Shown piece by piece: positions 36,860-46,801 of a stretch of 64,000 nt of DNA (positions are counted from its first letter, which is position 1; each line of letters opens with the position of its first letter). This stretch comes from Staphylococcus shinii. Its GTDB lineage: Bacteria; Bacillota; Bacilli; Staphylococcales; Staphylococcaceae. The notes beneath the pieces are model-generated. The model did not search any database. It was not told the DNA's origin and saw only the letters and a list, made by a program, of their open reading frames with translations. The DNA is taken from assembly GCF_017583065.1 (NCBI RefSeq), contig NZ_JAGEVL010000005.1, positions 372,001-436,000 on the forward strand. The letters are read 5' to 3'. Position numbers and translations under genes: made by a program.

Positions 36860-38404
36860 ATGAAAAAATATACATATATCATGTTTAGCATGATAGCTTT
36901 AGTAATGGTGTTAGCAGGATGTGGTAACGCAGAGTCTAATAAAGGAAGCGAAAAAATAAAAGTTAATACGACTGTTTTTCCTTTAAAATCTTTTGCAGAA
37001 GAAATTGGTGGGAAACATGTAGAAGTTAATTCTATCTATCCAGCAGGTACAGATTTACATAGTTATGAACCAACGCAAAAAGATATTATAAACGCTTCAA
37101 AAGCAGATTTATTCGTATATACTGGTGATAATTTAGATCCAGTTGCCAAAAAAGTTGCAGCTACAATTAAAAAAGATGACAAGAAATTATCTTTAGAAAA
37201 TAAATTAGACAAATCACAATTGCTCACTGATCAACATAGTCACGGTGAATCTGAACATGAAGAGGAGCATGAACACGAACAGGGTGAACACCATCATCAT
37301 GGTGGATATGATCCACATGTTTGGTTAGACCCTAAATATGATCAAGTTTTTGCAAAAGCAATTAAAGATGAATTGATTAAAAAAGATCCTGATAACAAGA
37401 AGTATTATGAAAAAAATTACAATAAATTAAATGATGAATTAAAAAACATAGATGAGAAGATGAAAGAAACTAGTAGTAAGAAGCAGGGCAACACTGTATT
37501 TATTTCACATGAATCTATTGGTTATCTAGCTGATAGATATGGCTTTGTTCAAAAAGGCGTTCAGAATATGAATGCAGAAGACCCATCACAAAAAGCACTT
37601 ACTAAAATTGTCAAAGAAATCAAAGAATCAGATGCCAAATATATATTATACGAAGATAATGTATCTAATAAAGTGACAGATACTATAAGAAAAGAAACAT
37701 CAGCGAAACCATTAAAATTCTATAATATGGAATCATTGAATAAAGAACAGCAAAAAGATGATAATTTAACTTATCAAAAACTAATGAAAGAAAATATTAA
37801 AAATATTGATAAAGCATTAAGTGACAATATCCATAGTGATGATGATAAGCATGAAGCGAAACATGATAAGGCTATTTCTGATGGTTATTTTAAAGATAAA
37901 CAAGTTAAAGATAGAGCATTATCTGATTATAAAGGAGAGTGGCAATCAGTTTATCCTTATCTTAAAGATGGCACTCTAGACGAAGTGATGAAACATAAAG
38001 CTGAAGATGATGATTCTATGACTGCTAAAGAATATAAGGAATACTACGATAAAGGTTATAAAACAGATGTAGATAAGATAAAAATTACTGATGATACAAT
38101 TACATTTAACAAAAATGGTAAAGATATAACTGGAAAGTATAGTTACGATGGTAAAGACATTTTGAAATATGAAAAAGGTAATAGAGGCGTTAGATACACA
38201 TATAAATTAGAAGATAATAATAAAGATTTACCAAAATACGTTCAGTTCAGCGATCATAATATAGCACCTAAGAAGACAGAACATTTCCATATATTTACAG
38301 GCGATGATAAAGGTAAAGTGTTGAAAGAACTAGATAACTGGCCAACTTATTACCCTGAAAAATTAACGAAAACTGAAATCAAAGAAGAGATGTTGGCGCA
38401 CTAA
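36860..38404 (+). CDS. adcA: AdcA zinc-binding lipoprotein with ZinT domain
   Basis: This is a 514-aa zinc importer lipoprotein, the binding component of AdcABC. The lipobox is LAGC with Cys21. Residues 30-325 form a ZnuA-type binding domain with a His/Glu-rich mobile loop around 130-152 (HEEEHEHEQGEHHHHGG) followed by PHVWLDP. Residues about 335-514 form a ZinT domain (ALSDYKGEWQSVYPYLKDG, EHFHIFTGD) that captures extra zinc. The permease and ATPase are not adjacent and must lie elsewhere. The promoter carries two Zur boxes, so expression should rise under zinc starvation. Confidence 0.94.
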   Translation: MKKYTYIMFSMIALVMVLAGCGNAESNKGSEKIKVNTTVFPLKSFAEEIGGKHVEVNSIYPAGTDLHSYEPTQKDIINASKADLFVYTGDNLDPVAKKVAATIKKDDKKLSLENKLDKSQLLTDQHSHGESEHEEEHEHEQGEHHHHGGYDPHVWLDPKYDQVFAKAIKDELIKKDPDNKKYYEKNYNKLNDELKNIDEKMKETSSKKQGNTVFISHESIGYLADRYGFVQKGVQNMNAEDPSQKALTKIVKEIKESDAKYILYEDNVSNKVTDTIRKETSAKPLKFYNMESLNKEQQKDDNLTYQKLMKENIKNIDKALSDNIHSDDDKHEAKHDKAISDGYFKDKQVKDRALSDYKGEWQSVYPYLKDGTLDEVMKHKAEDDDSMTAKEYKEYYDKGYKTDVDKIKITDDTITFNKNGKDITGKYSYDGKDILKYEKGNRGVRYTYKLEDNNKDLPKYVQFSDHNIAPKKTEHFHIFTGDDKGKVLKELDNWPTYYPEKLTKTEIKEEMLAH

Positions 38405-38574
38405 AAATCATTATCCCTACGTTTAAATTTTATATTTTGAATGCATGAATTTTAGTTTAAAGGGAATAAAATTTAAAGTAACAAAGAAAATAAGGTTTTA
38501 TGGTTGATATATATTATATAGTTGGTATAATTAGTATATCATAAAAACTCAAATACTTTGGAGGTATATTTATA

Positions 38575-39090
38575 ATGACAAAATTTAATTTTGACCCAGC
38601 ACATTCAGTAGTTGAATTTTCGGTTAAACATTTAATGATATCTAATATTAAAGGTAGATTTACAGAATTTGATGCAAATTTAGATGGTGACTTAAATGAT
38701 TTAAGTTCATTATCAGGTGATTTCACTATCAATGCTAATTCAATTGATACACGTGTAGAAGATCGTGACGGCCATTTACGTAGTGGAGATTTCTTAGATG
38801 TTGAAAACTATCCTGAAATTAAATTTGAATTAACAAAAGCGGATAGTTCATCTGTTACAGGTAATGTAACGATTAAAGGTGTAACAAATGAAGAAACTTT
38901 TGATTTATCATATGAAGGCCAAAGTAAAAATCCATTAAATGGTGCTACAACAGCTGGATTTATCGTTAATGGTAAAATTAATCGTGAAAAATACGGAATT
39001 ACATTTAACCAAGCACTTGAAACAGGTGGCGTTATGATTGGTAAAGATGTATTATTCCAAGTAAGTTTAGAATTTGCTTTAGAAGACTAA
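38575..39090 (+). CDS. YceI-family protein
   Basis: This 171-aa lipocalin-like beta-barrel protein has no signal peptide, so it is cytoplasmic here. Typical motifs are FNFDPAHSVVEFSVKHLMIS at the start, GRFTEFDANLDGDL, and RVEDRDGHLRSGDFLDVENYPEI. YceI proteins bind isoprenoid chains such as quinone precursors; the physiological role in staphylococci is unclear. TTGGAGG precedes the ATG. Confidence 0.9.
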   Translation: MTKFNFDPAHSVVEFSVKHLMISNIKGRFTEFDANLDGDLNDLSSLSGDFTINANSIDTRVEDRDGHLRSGDFLDVENYPEIKFELTKADSSSVTGNVTIKGVTNEETFDLSYEGQSKNPLNGATTAGFIVNGKINREKYGITFNQALETGGVMIGKDVLFQVSLEFALED

Positions 39091-39145
39091 TACAGTTTTT
39101 AAATATAGTAGAGTGTGACTTAGATATAAAGCTCATTCTTCAAGT

Positions 39146-39184
39146 AAAGGACTAATCCATTTTAAAACGGATTAGTCCTTTTTA
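39146..39184 (+). terminator. Terminator after the YceI gene
   Basis: AAAGGACTAATCC and GGATTAGTCCTTT arms are followed by TTTAT. Confidence 0.88.
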
Positions 39185-39258
39185 TATACATATCATACGA
39201 TTTTGACTGTGCATGCTCGGCTGGGGTACGGTTCAACTTTTTAGTATGTCACTCATAC

Positions 39259-40038
39259 TTATGATTGGTTCGTGTCATTTGATTCTCTTTCGCGATAATA
39301 TTTGATAATTGTATAAATGATAAAACTCCAAGTTATAATCAATAAGATAATTGAAGAAATAATTACATAGTTTTTGTTCGTAAAGTCACCGCCTGTAAAA
39401 AGCGTACCAATCAGATTGGGTATACATAACAATAGTATAAGACCAGCGTAAAATTTTTGTTTTAAAATAAAGCAAGTCAGCATTGTTAATAATAAAAGTA
39501 TTAGCCCAAGGGTAAAATTAGTTGTCTGATTAGGTGACCAAATTATATAAAGTGGGTAGTTTCGTAATAAATATTCACTTAATATATATATACCAAAAAT
39601 AGCTACAGATGAAATTCCAACAATAGTATAAGTTATTTTACTGTCTCCCCAGCGCATAATTAATTTTTTGACAAAGAATAAAATAAAGATAAATGATCCT
39701 AAAAAAATAAAAAGGAAATAACAAATTAAAGCAATCGTTAACTGAAATGAATTATCTAACATTCTAGGTATTGTCGTCATAATAAACATGAAGGATATGA
39801 AATATAAAATATATTTGAACAAACCTTGTGTCATATTTAAATGTGTTGAGAATTTGTCTGCGTAAGACTTGATAGGTGTGTTTAATAGAGAGTCGATATT
39901 TTCATTATTCTCTTCAGCAATTGTAATATGGTCTCGTAATTCCTCTTCAATTGTATTTACCTCATCTTCATTTTTTCCGCGAAATAATAATTCTATTCTT
40001 AATTTTAATAAGAAATCTTCTGCTCTTTTACTCAACAT
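39259..40038 (-). CDS. HAAS-domain membrane protein partnered with PadR
   Basis: This 259-aa protein has an N-terminal HAAS domain (about 1-60; KRAEDFLLKLRIELL and VNTIEEELRDHITIAEEN) and about six membrane helices. HAAS proteins are commonly encoded right after PadR-family regulators and are thought to work with them. GGAG lies 8 bases before ATG 40038; ATG 40041 is also possible. It overlaps the end of padR by 11 bases, so translation is coupled. The molecular function is unknown; the membrane part is not an ABC permease. Confidence 0.72.
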   Translation of the reverse strand: MLSKRAEDFLLKLRIELLFRGKNEDEVNTIEEELRDHITIAEENNENIDSLLNTPIKSYADKFSTHLNMTQGLFKYILYFISFMFIMTTIPRMLDNSFQLTIALICYFLFIFLGSFIFILFFVKKLIMRWGDSKITYTIVGISSVAIFGIYILSEYLLRNYPLYIIWSPNQTTNFTLGLILLLLTMLTCFILKQKFYAGLILLLCIPNLIGTLFTGGDFTNKNYVIISSIILLIITWSFIIYTIIKYYRERESNDTNQS

Positions 40039-40366
40039 CATTAACACTCCTCATCAAATTGTTCATTCCATTATTTAAATAATTCCATTTATAAATAAAG
40101 TTAGCTAATTCAACTTTACCTTCTTCTGTAATGTTATAGTATTTACGTTTTGGGCCACCCGTATTTGATTTTTTTGAAATTGAAGTTACATACCCTTTTT
40201 TACTTAATCTTAATAGTACAGGATAGATACTCCCATCACTGATTTCAGGAAATTGTTGAGCTTTCAATTTATCTAAAATTTCATAGCCGTAAGTTTCTCC
40301 TTGAGAAATTAGACCTAAAATGGCGCCGTCTAACAATCCTTTCATCATTTGATTTGAAACTGACAT
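40028..40366 (-). CDS. PadR-family transcriptional regulator
   Basis: This 112-aa winged-helix regulator has the PadR pattern GLLDGAILGLISQGETYGYEI at the start, ISDGSIYPVLLRLSKKGYV in the recognition region and GPKRKYYNITEEGK in the wing. A C-terminal helix would dimerise. It is the first gene of the padR-HAAS operon. Two matching palindromes upstream (40381-40405 and 40426-40446) are its likely operators, implying autoregulation and possible control of the divergent genes. The inducer is unknown. Confidence 0.9.
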   Translation of the reverse strand: MSVSNQMMKGLLDGAILGLISQGETYGYEILDKLKAQQFPEISDGSIYPVLLRLSKKGYVTSISKKSNTGGPKRKYYNITEEGKVELANFIYKWNYLNNGMNNLMRSVNDVE

Positions 40367-40380
40367 GGCATCCCTCTTTT

Positions 40381-40405
40381 CACTATCTTATTATATAAGA
40401 TAGTG
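40381..40405. promoter_or_regulatory. PadR operator 1
   Basis: CACTATCTTA-N5-TAAGATAGTG is a perfect 10-bp-arm palindrome. On the minus strand a TTGACA lies so that a 17-base spacer places the -10 (TATCTT) inside this site, so binding would block padR transcription. Confidence 0.75.
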
Positions 40406-40425
40406 AAGGAAATTTTGTTTGTCAA

Positions 40426-40446
40426 CTATCTTTTAATATAAGATAG
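40426..40446. promoter_or_regulatory. PadR operator 2
   Basis: CTATCTT-N7-AAGATAG has exactly the same arms and spacing as the core of operator 1. The centres are 43 bases apart, about four helical turns, so two dimers would bind the same face. Confidence 0.75.
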
Positions 40447-40456
40447 CGAGAATAAA

Positions 40457-40481
40457 ATTTAATTGTTTTTAATTTGGGTAT
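40457..40481 (+). promoter_or_regulatory. Possible sigma-B promoter of the HhH-SnoaL gene
   Basis: ATTTAA-N13-GGGTAT resembles the SigB consensus GTTTAA-N12-15-GGGTAT and lies about 30 bases before the ATG. The match is short and could be chance. Confidence 0.4.
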
Positions 40482-40509
40482 AGTAAGCGTAAAAGGGGAG
40501 GTCGATGGT

Positions 40510-41103
40510 ATGCCCACAGGTTTACCAAATATAGGAAAACCAGCAACAAATGCTTTGCATAATATAGGCGTGAAGTCATTAGAAGCGGTATCTAAATATG
40601 AACGTACCGTATTACTAGGCATTCATGGAATTGGTCCTAAAGCAATTGAACTGCTTGAGGAAGCATTAAAAGCACATAATTTAAATTTTAAAAACGAAAC
40701 GAATTTTGAAGTTCCATTTGAATTAACAGGTGATTTGTCCTGCGATAATGCGCCAAAGAGGAGGACAATGTTAACATTTTTAATTGCTTCAGCGACAGTT
40801 GATAAGAAGAAATTATCAAATATAGTTACCAATGATTTTGTTTGGGAAGTGCCGGGTAGTTTCAAATTAGAAGGTTTTGATGATTTTTATAAAGAACTTG
40901 AAGATCATAAAATTAATATTGCTTCTTTAGAGGTGAAGGATAATATTTCGCATGGAAAGGTAGGGGCAATACATGGAACACAAATAGCACAAGATGGTTC
41001 AATAGTTTATTTTACAGACATTTTTAAATTTGAAAGTCATCGTAAAGATGCTAAAGTTAAATCCATAACGTCATATATCATTATGAATGAAGGAGAATCT
41101 TAA
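40510..41103 (+). CDS. HhH-domain and SnoaL-like domain fusion protein
   Basis: This 197-aa cytoplasmic protein has two parts. Residues 1-60 are a helix-hairpin-helix, RNA-polymerase-alpha-CTD-like module (LPNIGKPATNALHNIGVKSL and LLGIHGIGPKAIELLEEAL). Residues about 85-197 are a SnoaL/NTF2-like domain (MLTFLIASATVDKKKLSNIV, DDFYKEL, FTDIFKFESH). HhH modules usually bind DNA; SnoaL-like domains bind small hydrophobic molecules. The ATG at 40510 follows GGGGAGG; the frame is open upstream. It is directly joined to the SRPBCC gene with no gap and is divergent from padR. The function of the fusion is unknown. Confidence 0.78.
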   Translation: MPTGLPNIGKPATNALHNIGVKSLEAVSKYERTVLLGIHGIGPKAIELLEEALKAHNLNFKNETNFEVPFELTGDLSCDNAPKRRTMLTFLIASATVDKKKLSNIVTNDFVWEVPGSFKLEGFDDFYKELEDHKINIASLEVKDNISHGKVGAIHGTQIAQDGSIVYFTDIFKFESHRKDAKVKSITSYIIMNEGES

Positions 41104-41577
41104 ATGAGTATTCAAATAGACGAAAATAAAATTATTTATACGCGAAACTTTAAAGCAACAGCCCAACAAATTTTTAACGCTTATACGGATCAATCATTGT
41201 TTGTAAAATGGTTTCACCCTCAAGGCGCTACCACAGAAGTATATAAATATGATGTACAAACAGGCGGTGATGCATTTTTTGCAATCCATGCGCCCCAAGG
41301 AACAAGTTATACAGTGACACATTATAATGAAGTCGTTGAACCTAAAAAAATCGACTATAATGATTACTTTGCTGATAAAGATGGAAATATAGATAAAAAG
41401 ATGGCAGGTATGCACAATATTATTCATATCACTGAAAACGATAATGGTACTACAATGGTTCAATCTACTGCTGAATTACCCGATCCTAAAGCTGCACAAC
41501 AGTTGTTAGACATGGGTGTTGAAGAAGGTATGAATAGCACTTTTGATAATTTGGCAATACTAGTGGAAAATAATTAG
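41104..41577 (+). CDS. SRPBCC / AHSA1-family protein
   Basis: This 157-aa protein has the START-like fold of the AHSA1 branch: YTRNFKATAQQIFNAYTDQSLFVKWF at the start, FAIHAPQGTSYTVTHYNEV in the middle, and MGVEEGMNSTFDNLAILVE in the C-terminal helix. Such domains hold a hydrophobic ligand pocket. The ATG is immediately after the stop of the HhH-SnoaL gene, and the GGAG site lies within that gene. The two products probably act together in sensing or handling a small molecule. Confidence 0.85.
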   Translation: MSIQIDENKIIYTRNFKATAQQIFNAYTDQSLFVKWFHPQGATTEVYKYDVQTGGDAFFAIHAPQGTSYTVTHYNEVVEPKKIDYNDYFADKDGNIDKKMAGMHNIIHITENDNGTTMVQSTAELPDPKAAQQLLDMGVEEGMNSTFDNLAILVENN

Positions 41578-41666
41578 AAGTATAAAACGTCAAAGAAATG
41601 TTAGAAATGGCGCAGTTATAACACCACTTTTTTAGATATAATAGAAAGTGAAAAGAGGTGTGTCTA

Positions 41667-41840
41667 ATGAAAAAACGATATATTAAAGTGCTTGGATTAT
41701 ATTCATTTAGCACTTTTGTGCCAGCTATCATAGCAACTGAAAAATTAGTCCCCAATCAAACTTTGAAATGGGTAGTACGTACATTGGCTGGGTACGGTAT
41801 TTTTGCCTATGGATTACACGTGTTAAGCAAGTTTAAATAA
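41667..41840 (+). CDS. 57-residue membrane protein of unknown function
   Basis: This small protein has a basic N-terminus (MKKRYIKVLGLYS), a hydrophobic stretch FSTFVPAIIATEKL, and a second hydrophobic segment VVRTLAGYGIFAYGLHVLS. AGAGGTG lies 7 bases before the ATG. It ends just before a strong terminator. I do not recognise the family. The good ribosome site and start choice make it a likely real gene. Confidence 0.6.
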   Translation: MKKRYIKVLGLYSFSTFVPAIIATEKLVPNQTLKWVVRTLAGYGIFAYGLHVLSKFK

Positions 41841-41845
41841 TAATA

Positions 41846-41887
41846 AGAAATGGTCCGAGACATATATTTATGTTCCGGACCATTTCT
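41846..41887. terminator. Bidirectional terminator between the small membrane protein and bglA
   Basis: AGAAATGGTCC and GGACCATTTCT arms form a perfect 11-bp stem. AT-rich flanks on both strands suit the two convergent transcripts. Confidence 0.8.
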
Positions 41888-41907
41888 CACAATGATGATA
41901 TTTAGCT

Positions 41908-43362
<1,455 letters not shown>

Positions 43363-43373
43363 CTAATAGATTA

Positions 43374-45260
43374 TTATTTATTAATGATAGTGAGTAGTTC
43401 ATTGTTTGTTACTATTTGTGATTCTGTTGTTGTTATAATTTCACTAAATTCAGCTGAATTAGTAATAATGACAGGAATAATGCTGTCATAATCTTTTGAA
43501 TCAAGTAATACTTTATCGAATTTCAATATTGGTTGTCCTTGTTGTAATGAATCATTTTCATTAATTAAAACTTCGAAGCCTTCTCCATTTAATTGAACAG
43601 TATCTAAACCAACGTGAATCAATAGTTCTACCCCTGTTGAAGAAGTGATTCCTATAGCATGTTTACTGGCCGCAACCATGCTCACAACACCATCGAAAGG
43701 TGCATGAATTGTTTGATCTTCTGGTTTAATGGCTATACCTTTTCCCATCATACCTTCAGCAAATATAGGGTCATTAACTTCTGAAAGTGATACCACTTGT
43801 CCATCAATAGGAGCGTAGACAATCGTTTCTAGAGGGTGCTCTGTACTTTCTGCATTAAGCGGGGAAGATGCATTATTTTCTACTTCTTCTGTTGTATCAT
43901 CTCCGTATCCTAAAAATTGAATTAAAATAATTGGTAAAAGTATAGCAATCGTCGATCCGATGATAATTCCCCAAATTGATGAAGGATTATCAGCACTATA
44001 ACCATTAACGATTGTAATTGGTCCTGGTAAGCCAGCATATGCATAATATTTAGGGTTAAAGAAACTAGCGATAAAAGCACCAATTGCACCGCTTATACAT
44101 GCGATAATAAATGGCTTTTTGAAGCGTAAATTTATACCATACATTGATGGTTCAGTAATACCGAAGATGCCGGTAATACCTGCCGATGAAGCTACACGCT
44201 TAATTTCTGTACGTTTTGCCTTGATTAATACTCCTATAACAGCACCAATTTGTGAAATTACGGCAATTGTCTGGAATGCTTGGAAAGCGTCACTTTGATG
44301 CTGTTCAAAGTTAGCTAATACCATAGGTGTAATCCCCCAGTGTACTCCGAAAATCACAAATACTTGCCATAAACCGCCAATAAGGGCTCCTGCTAACCAT
44401 GGCGCAACGTCTACAAGATAATTAAAACCTCCGGCAATACCATGTGCAGCGATTGTAGTGATAGGCCCTATAACTAGTAATGTAACTGGTACCATGATGA
44501 CAATACTTAAAAATGGTGTGAATAAGGGTTTAACAACATCATGAATCCATTTATTCAAATATTTTTCAACATAAGATAATATCCATACTAAGAAAAGTGG
44601 TGGTAACACAGAAGACGTGTAACTTGTTTCTGTTAATGGAATACCGAATAGTTTGATTGCTTCTCCATCCTGTATTCTTTCTATCATATTAGTTAAATCT
44701 GGGCTAACAAGTGCAGCAGTACAAGCGACAGCAATATAAACATTTACATTGAAATGTCTAGCAGCCGTCATGGCAATAAATATTGGTAAAAAAGTGAAAG
44801 GTGCCCAGGACATAAAGTTAAATACTTCATAAGTCCCTGTGTCTTTGAATGATGGAATAATAAGATTTATGACAATCAATAAACCTTGTAAAATACCTGC
44901 TGCAGCTAAAATATAAATGAACGGGGCAAATACTGCAGACATGGTTGCAATAACTCTGTTAAGTATTGAACCTTTATTCTCAGAACTATCATCGTCATCG
45001 GATTGATGTTCACTGGTTAGACCTTCGAAGGATTTAAACACTTCACCAACATTATTTCCAATAACAACTTGGAATTGACCGTTATTTTCTACAACTGTCA
45101 CAACACCTTCGATTTCAGAGACTTTTTGTTTAGCATTAGGAATAGATCTTTTTAATACTAAACGTAATCTTGTAGCACAATGCGTACTATTGACAATATT
45201 TTCTTCGCCACCAACTGCATCTAGAATATTTTGTGCAAGGATCTCGTTTTTATCAGCCAC
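43374..45260 (-). CDS. bglP: Beta-glucoside PTS enzyme IIBCA
   Basis: This 628-aa membrane phosphotransferase imports and phosphorylates beta-glucosides. The EIIB domain (1-80) has the phospho-Cys28 in NSTHCATRLRL. EIIC (about 105-460) has ten hydrophobic helices, with HWGITPMVLANFEQH and GITEPSMYGINLRFKKPF. EIIA (about 485-625) has the glucose-type motif GVELLIHVGLDTVQLNGEGF with the phospho-His. The start codon is GTG behind AGGAG at 9-base spacing. A promoter, a cre-like site and a palindrome lie upstream. The regulator is a divergent GntR protein rather than a BglG antiterminator. Confidence 0.95.
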   Translation of the reverse strand: MADKNEILAQNILDAVGGEENIVNSTHCATRLRLVLKRSIPNAKQKVSEIEGVVTVVENNGQFQVVIGNNVGEVFKSFEGLTSEHQSDDDDSSENKGSILNRVIATMSAVFAPFIYILAAAGILQGLLIVINLIIPSFKDTGTYEVFNFMSWAPFTFLPIFIAMTAARHFNVNVYIAVACTAALVSPDLTNMIERIQDGEAIKLFGIPLTETSYTSSVLPPLFLVWILSYVEKYLNKWIHDVVKPLFTPFLSIVIMVPVTLLVIGPITTIAAHGIAGGFNYLVDVAPWLAGALIGGLWQVFVIFGVHWGITPMVLANFEQHQSDAFQAFQTIAVISQIGAVIGVLIKAKRTEIKRVASSAGITGIFGITEPSMYGINLRFKKPFIIACISGAIGAFIASFFNPKYYAYAGLPGPITIVNGYSADNPSSIWGIIIGSTIAILLPIILIQFLGYGDDTTEEVENNASSPLNAESTEHPLETIVYAPIDGQVVSLSEVNDPIFAEGMMGKGIAIKPEDQTIHAPFDGVVSMVAASKHAIGITSSTGVELLIHVGLDTVQLNGEGFEVLINENDSLQQGQPILKFDKVLLDSKDYDSIIPVIITNSAEFSEIITTTESQIVTNNELLTIINK

Positions 45261-45300
45261 ACGCTTCAGCTCCTTAATATACTTAATATAAATTACAATA

Positions 45301-45314
45301 ATGTAAGCGTTTCA
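45301..45314. promoter_or_regulatory. cre-like site downstream of the bglP promoter
   Basis: ATGTAAGCGTTTCA resembles a CcpA site but is one base short of the usual 14-base core. It begins about 10 bases after the minus-strand -10, where it could block the polymerase. Confidence 0.5.
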
Positions 45315-45324
45315 TTTAAACTCT

Positions 45325-45353
45325 ATTATAATTATACCGGTACAATTTGTAAA
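45325..45353 (-). promoter_or_regulatory. bglP promoter, TTTACA-N17-TATAAT
   Basis: On the minus strand a TTTACA -35 and a perfect TATAAT -10 are separated by exactly 17 bases, about 65 bases before the bglP start. Confidence 0.7.
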
Positions 45354-45365
45354 TACCCTTACAAA
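45346..45365. promoter_or_regulatory. Probable operator of the GntR regulator
   Basis: TTTGTAA-N6-TTACAAA is a perfect palindrome that covers the bglP -35 element. It is the natural candidate site for the divergent GntR/UTRA repressor. Confidence 0.6.
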
Positions 45366-45437
45366 AATTTGGTTCGGTTTATTTATATCGTGTACATGTT
45401 ATAATGAGTTGAATTTAAAATTTAAAGGAGTAAATAT

Positions 45438-46139
45438 ATGCTCAAGTATGAACAAATTGCGCAAAAGATTAACTTATTTATAGAAGAAGGGCATTTTCAA
45501 GCAGGAGATAAACTACCAAGTGTTGAAACTTTAAAAGAGCAGTACCAAGTGAGTAAAAGTACAGTAATTAAAGCTTTAGAAGTGCTTGAGAAACGAGGAT
45601 TTATATATCAAGCTCGAGGTAGTGGTATTTATGTACGTAATAAGCAAAGAGAAGGTTACCTTAATTTATTCTCTACAGGTGGTTTTAGTGACGAGGTTGT
45701 AGGGCTTGAAGTGACAAATAAAGTGTTGAAAGTAGAGGAAGTAACACCACCCGAAAGTGTTCGACAAAAATTAAAATTAAAAGACGACGTGTCAGTTTAT
45801 TTATTAGAACGTATTGTTTATGTAAATGGAGATATTCTATGTTATGAACAGTCATATTTTAATAAAGATATCGTACTATTTTTAAATGAATCGATCGCAG
45901 AACAATCTATTTTTAACTATTTAGAGAATCACCTAAAGGTTAAAATCGGTTTTTCGGATATTTATTTTACCGTAGATAAATTAAATGCCTCGGATGCTAA
46001 CAAGTTGGAGTTAGTAGAAGGAGACCCTTGTTTAAATTACGAACAAGTATTTTATACAACAACAGGAGTTCCATTTGATTGTTCTCATTTACTCTACCAT
46101 TATCAAAATGCCTATTTTTATATACCTTCACAAAAATAA
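45438..46139 (+). CDS. GntR/UTRA-family regulator of the beta-glucoside operon
   Basis: This is a 233-aa transcription factor. The N-terminal GntR winged helix (1-70) has FQAGDKLPSVETLKEQYQVSKS and FIYQARGSGIYV. The UTRA ligand-binding domain (about 85-230) has VSVYLLERIVYVNGDILCYEQ and CSHLLYHYQNAYFYI. It is divergent from bglPA, and the shared region contains a palindrome on the bglP promoter. It most likely represses bglPA until a phosphorylated beta-glucoside binds. Relatives include TreR and YydK. Confidence 0.87.
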   Translation: MLKYEQIAQKINLFIEEGHFQAGDKLPSVETLKEQYQVSKSTVIKALEVLEKRGFIYQARGSGIYVRNKQREGYLNLFSTGGFSDEVVGLEVTNKVLKVEEVTPPESVRQKLKLKDDVSVYLLERIVYVNGDILCYEQSYFNKDIVLFLNESIAEQSIFNYLENHLKVKIGFSDIYFTVDKLNASDANKLELVEGDPCLNYEQVFYTTTGVPFDCSHLLYHYQNAYFYIPSQK

Positions 46140-46142
46140 AAC

Positions 46143-46206
46143 GCTTGTGTTACGCGCTTCACTCCATATATTAAATGAGTTGTAAGCATGTTGCACAAGC
46201 TTTTTT
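46143..46206. terminator. Terminator after the GntR gene
   Basis: GCTTGTG and CACAAGC ends enclose a long loop and are followed by T6 on the plus strand. It overlaps the end of the convergent Rrf2 gene. Confidence 0.65.
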
Positions 46207-46606
46207 ATAGTTGGTTAATAACATCTTTAATTGTAAATGTATTAAGTTTATTAACTATTGATTGATCAACTTCAGTATAGATTTTATCTAGCGCGTGGCT
46301 TATATTTTTACCTACGTGACATTCAACATTACTGTCTCCATGGATTTTGGCGAAATGATCTGCATTAGAAAAAATAAGTTGGTATAAGTCACCTAATCTT
46401 ATAGTATCTGTCGGACATGTTAAACGATATCCAGTAACACCTTGGCTACTTTGTAAATAATGCCCTTCTTTAAGATGACGGCATAATTTTCTAACAAGTG
46501 TAGCATTACTATTGATACTGTCTGCAATATATTGACTAGACATGGGTATGCTGTTTGTCCCTAATAAACTTAGTATATGTATTGACACCGAAAATTGTGT
46601 GTTCAA
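46205..46606 (-). CDS. Rrf2-family transcriptional regulator, YwnA-like
   Basis: This is a 133-aa winged-helix regulator of the Rrf2 family. It begins MNTQFSVSIHILSLLG, has SSQYIADSINSNATLVRKLCRHLKEG as helix-turn-helix, and SSQGVTGYRLTCPTDTIRLGDLY as wing and linker. It lacks the three-cysteine Fe-S cluster motif of IscR/NsrR, so it resembles the YwnA/CymR branch. It is divergent from nirC, and an inverted repeat lies in the shared region. Whether it controls nirC, itself or both is open. Confidence 0.85.
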   Translation of the reverse strand: MNTQFSVSIHILSLLGTNSIPMSSQYIADSINSNATLVRKLCRHLKEGHYLQSSQGVTGYRLTCPTDTIRLGDLYQLIFSNADHFAKIHGDSNVECHVGKNISHALDKIYTEVDQSIVNKLNTFTIKDVINQL

Positions 46607-46705
46607 AGTAAAAACTCCTGACTATAAACTTGAGTTTGTTTTTTATACAAGTGAAGTTTACGATAATTTTTGAAAACTCGCAATAAATTAAAATTAAAAA
46701 AATTG

Positions 46706-46729
46706 CTTGATATACTATTAAATATCAAG
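46706..46729. promoter_or_regulatory. Inverted repeat between the Rrf2 gene and nirC
   Basis: CTTGATA-N10-TATCAAG is a perfect palindrome about 100 bases before the Rrf2 start and 73 before nirC. It is a candidate operator. Confidence 0.5.
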
Positions 46730-46801
46730 TGAAAGCAATATAATATGGTTATTAGTATGAAAAAGTGTTAAAAATGAATTACGAGAGGTGCTTAAAATTC
46801 A

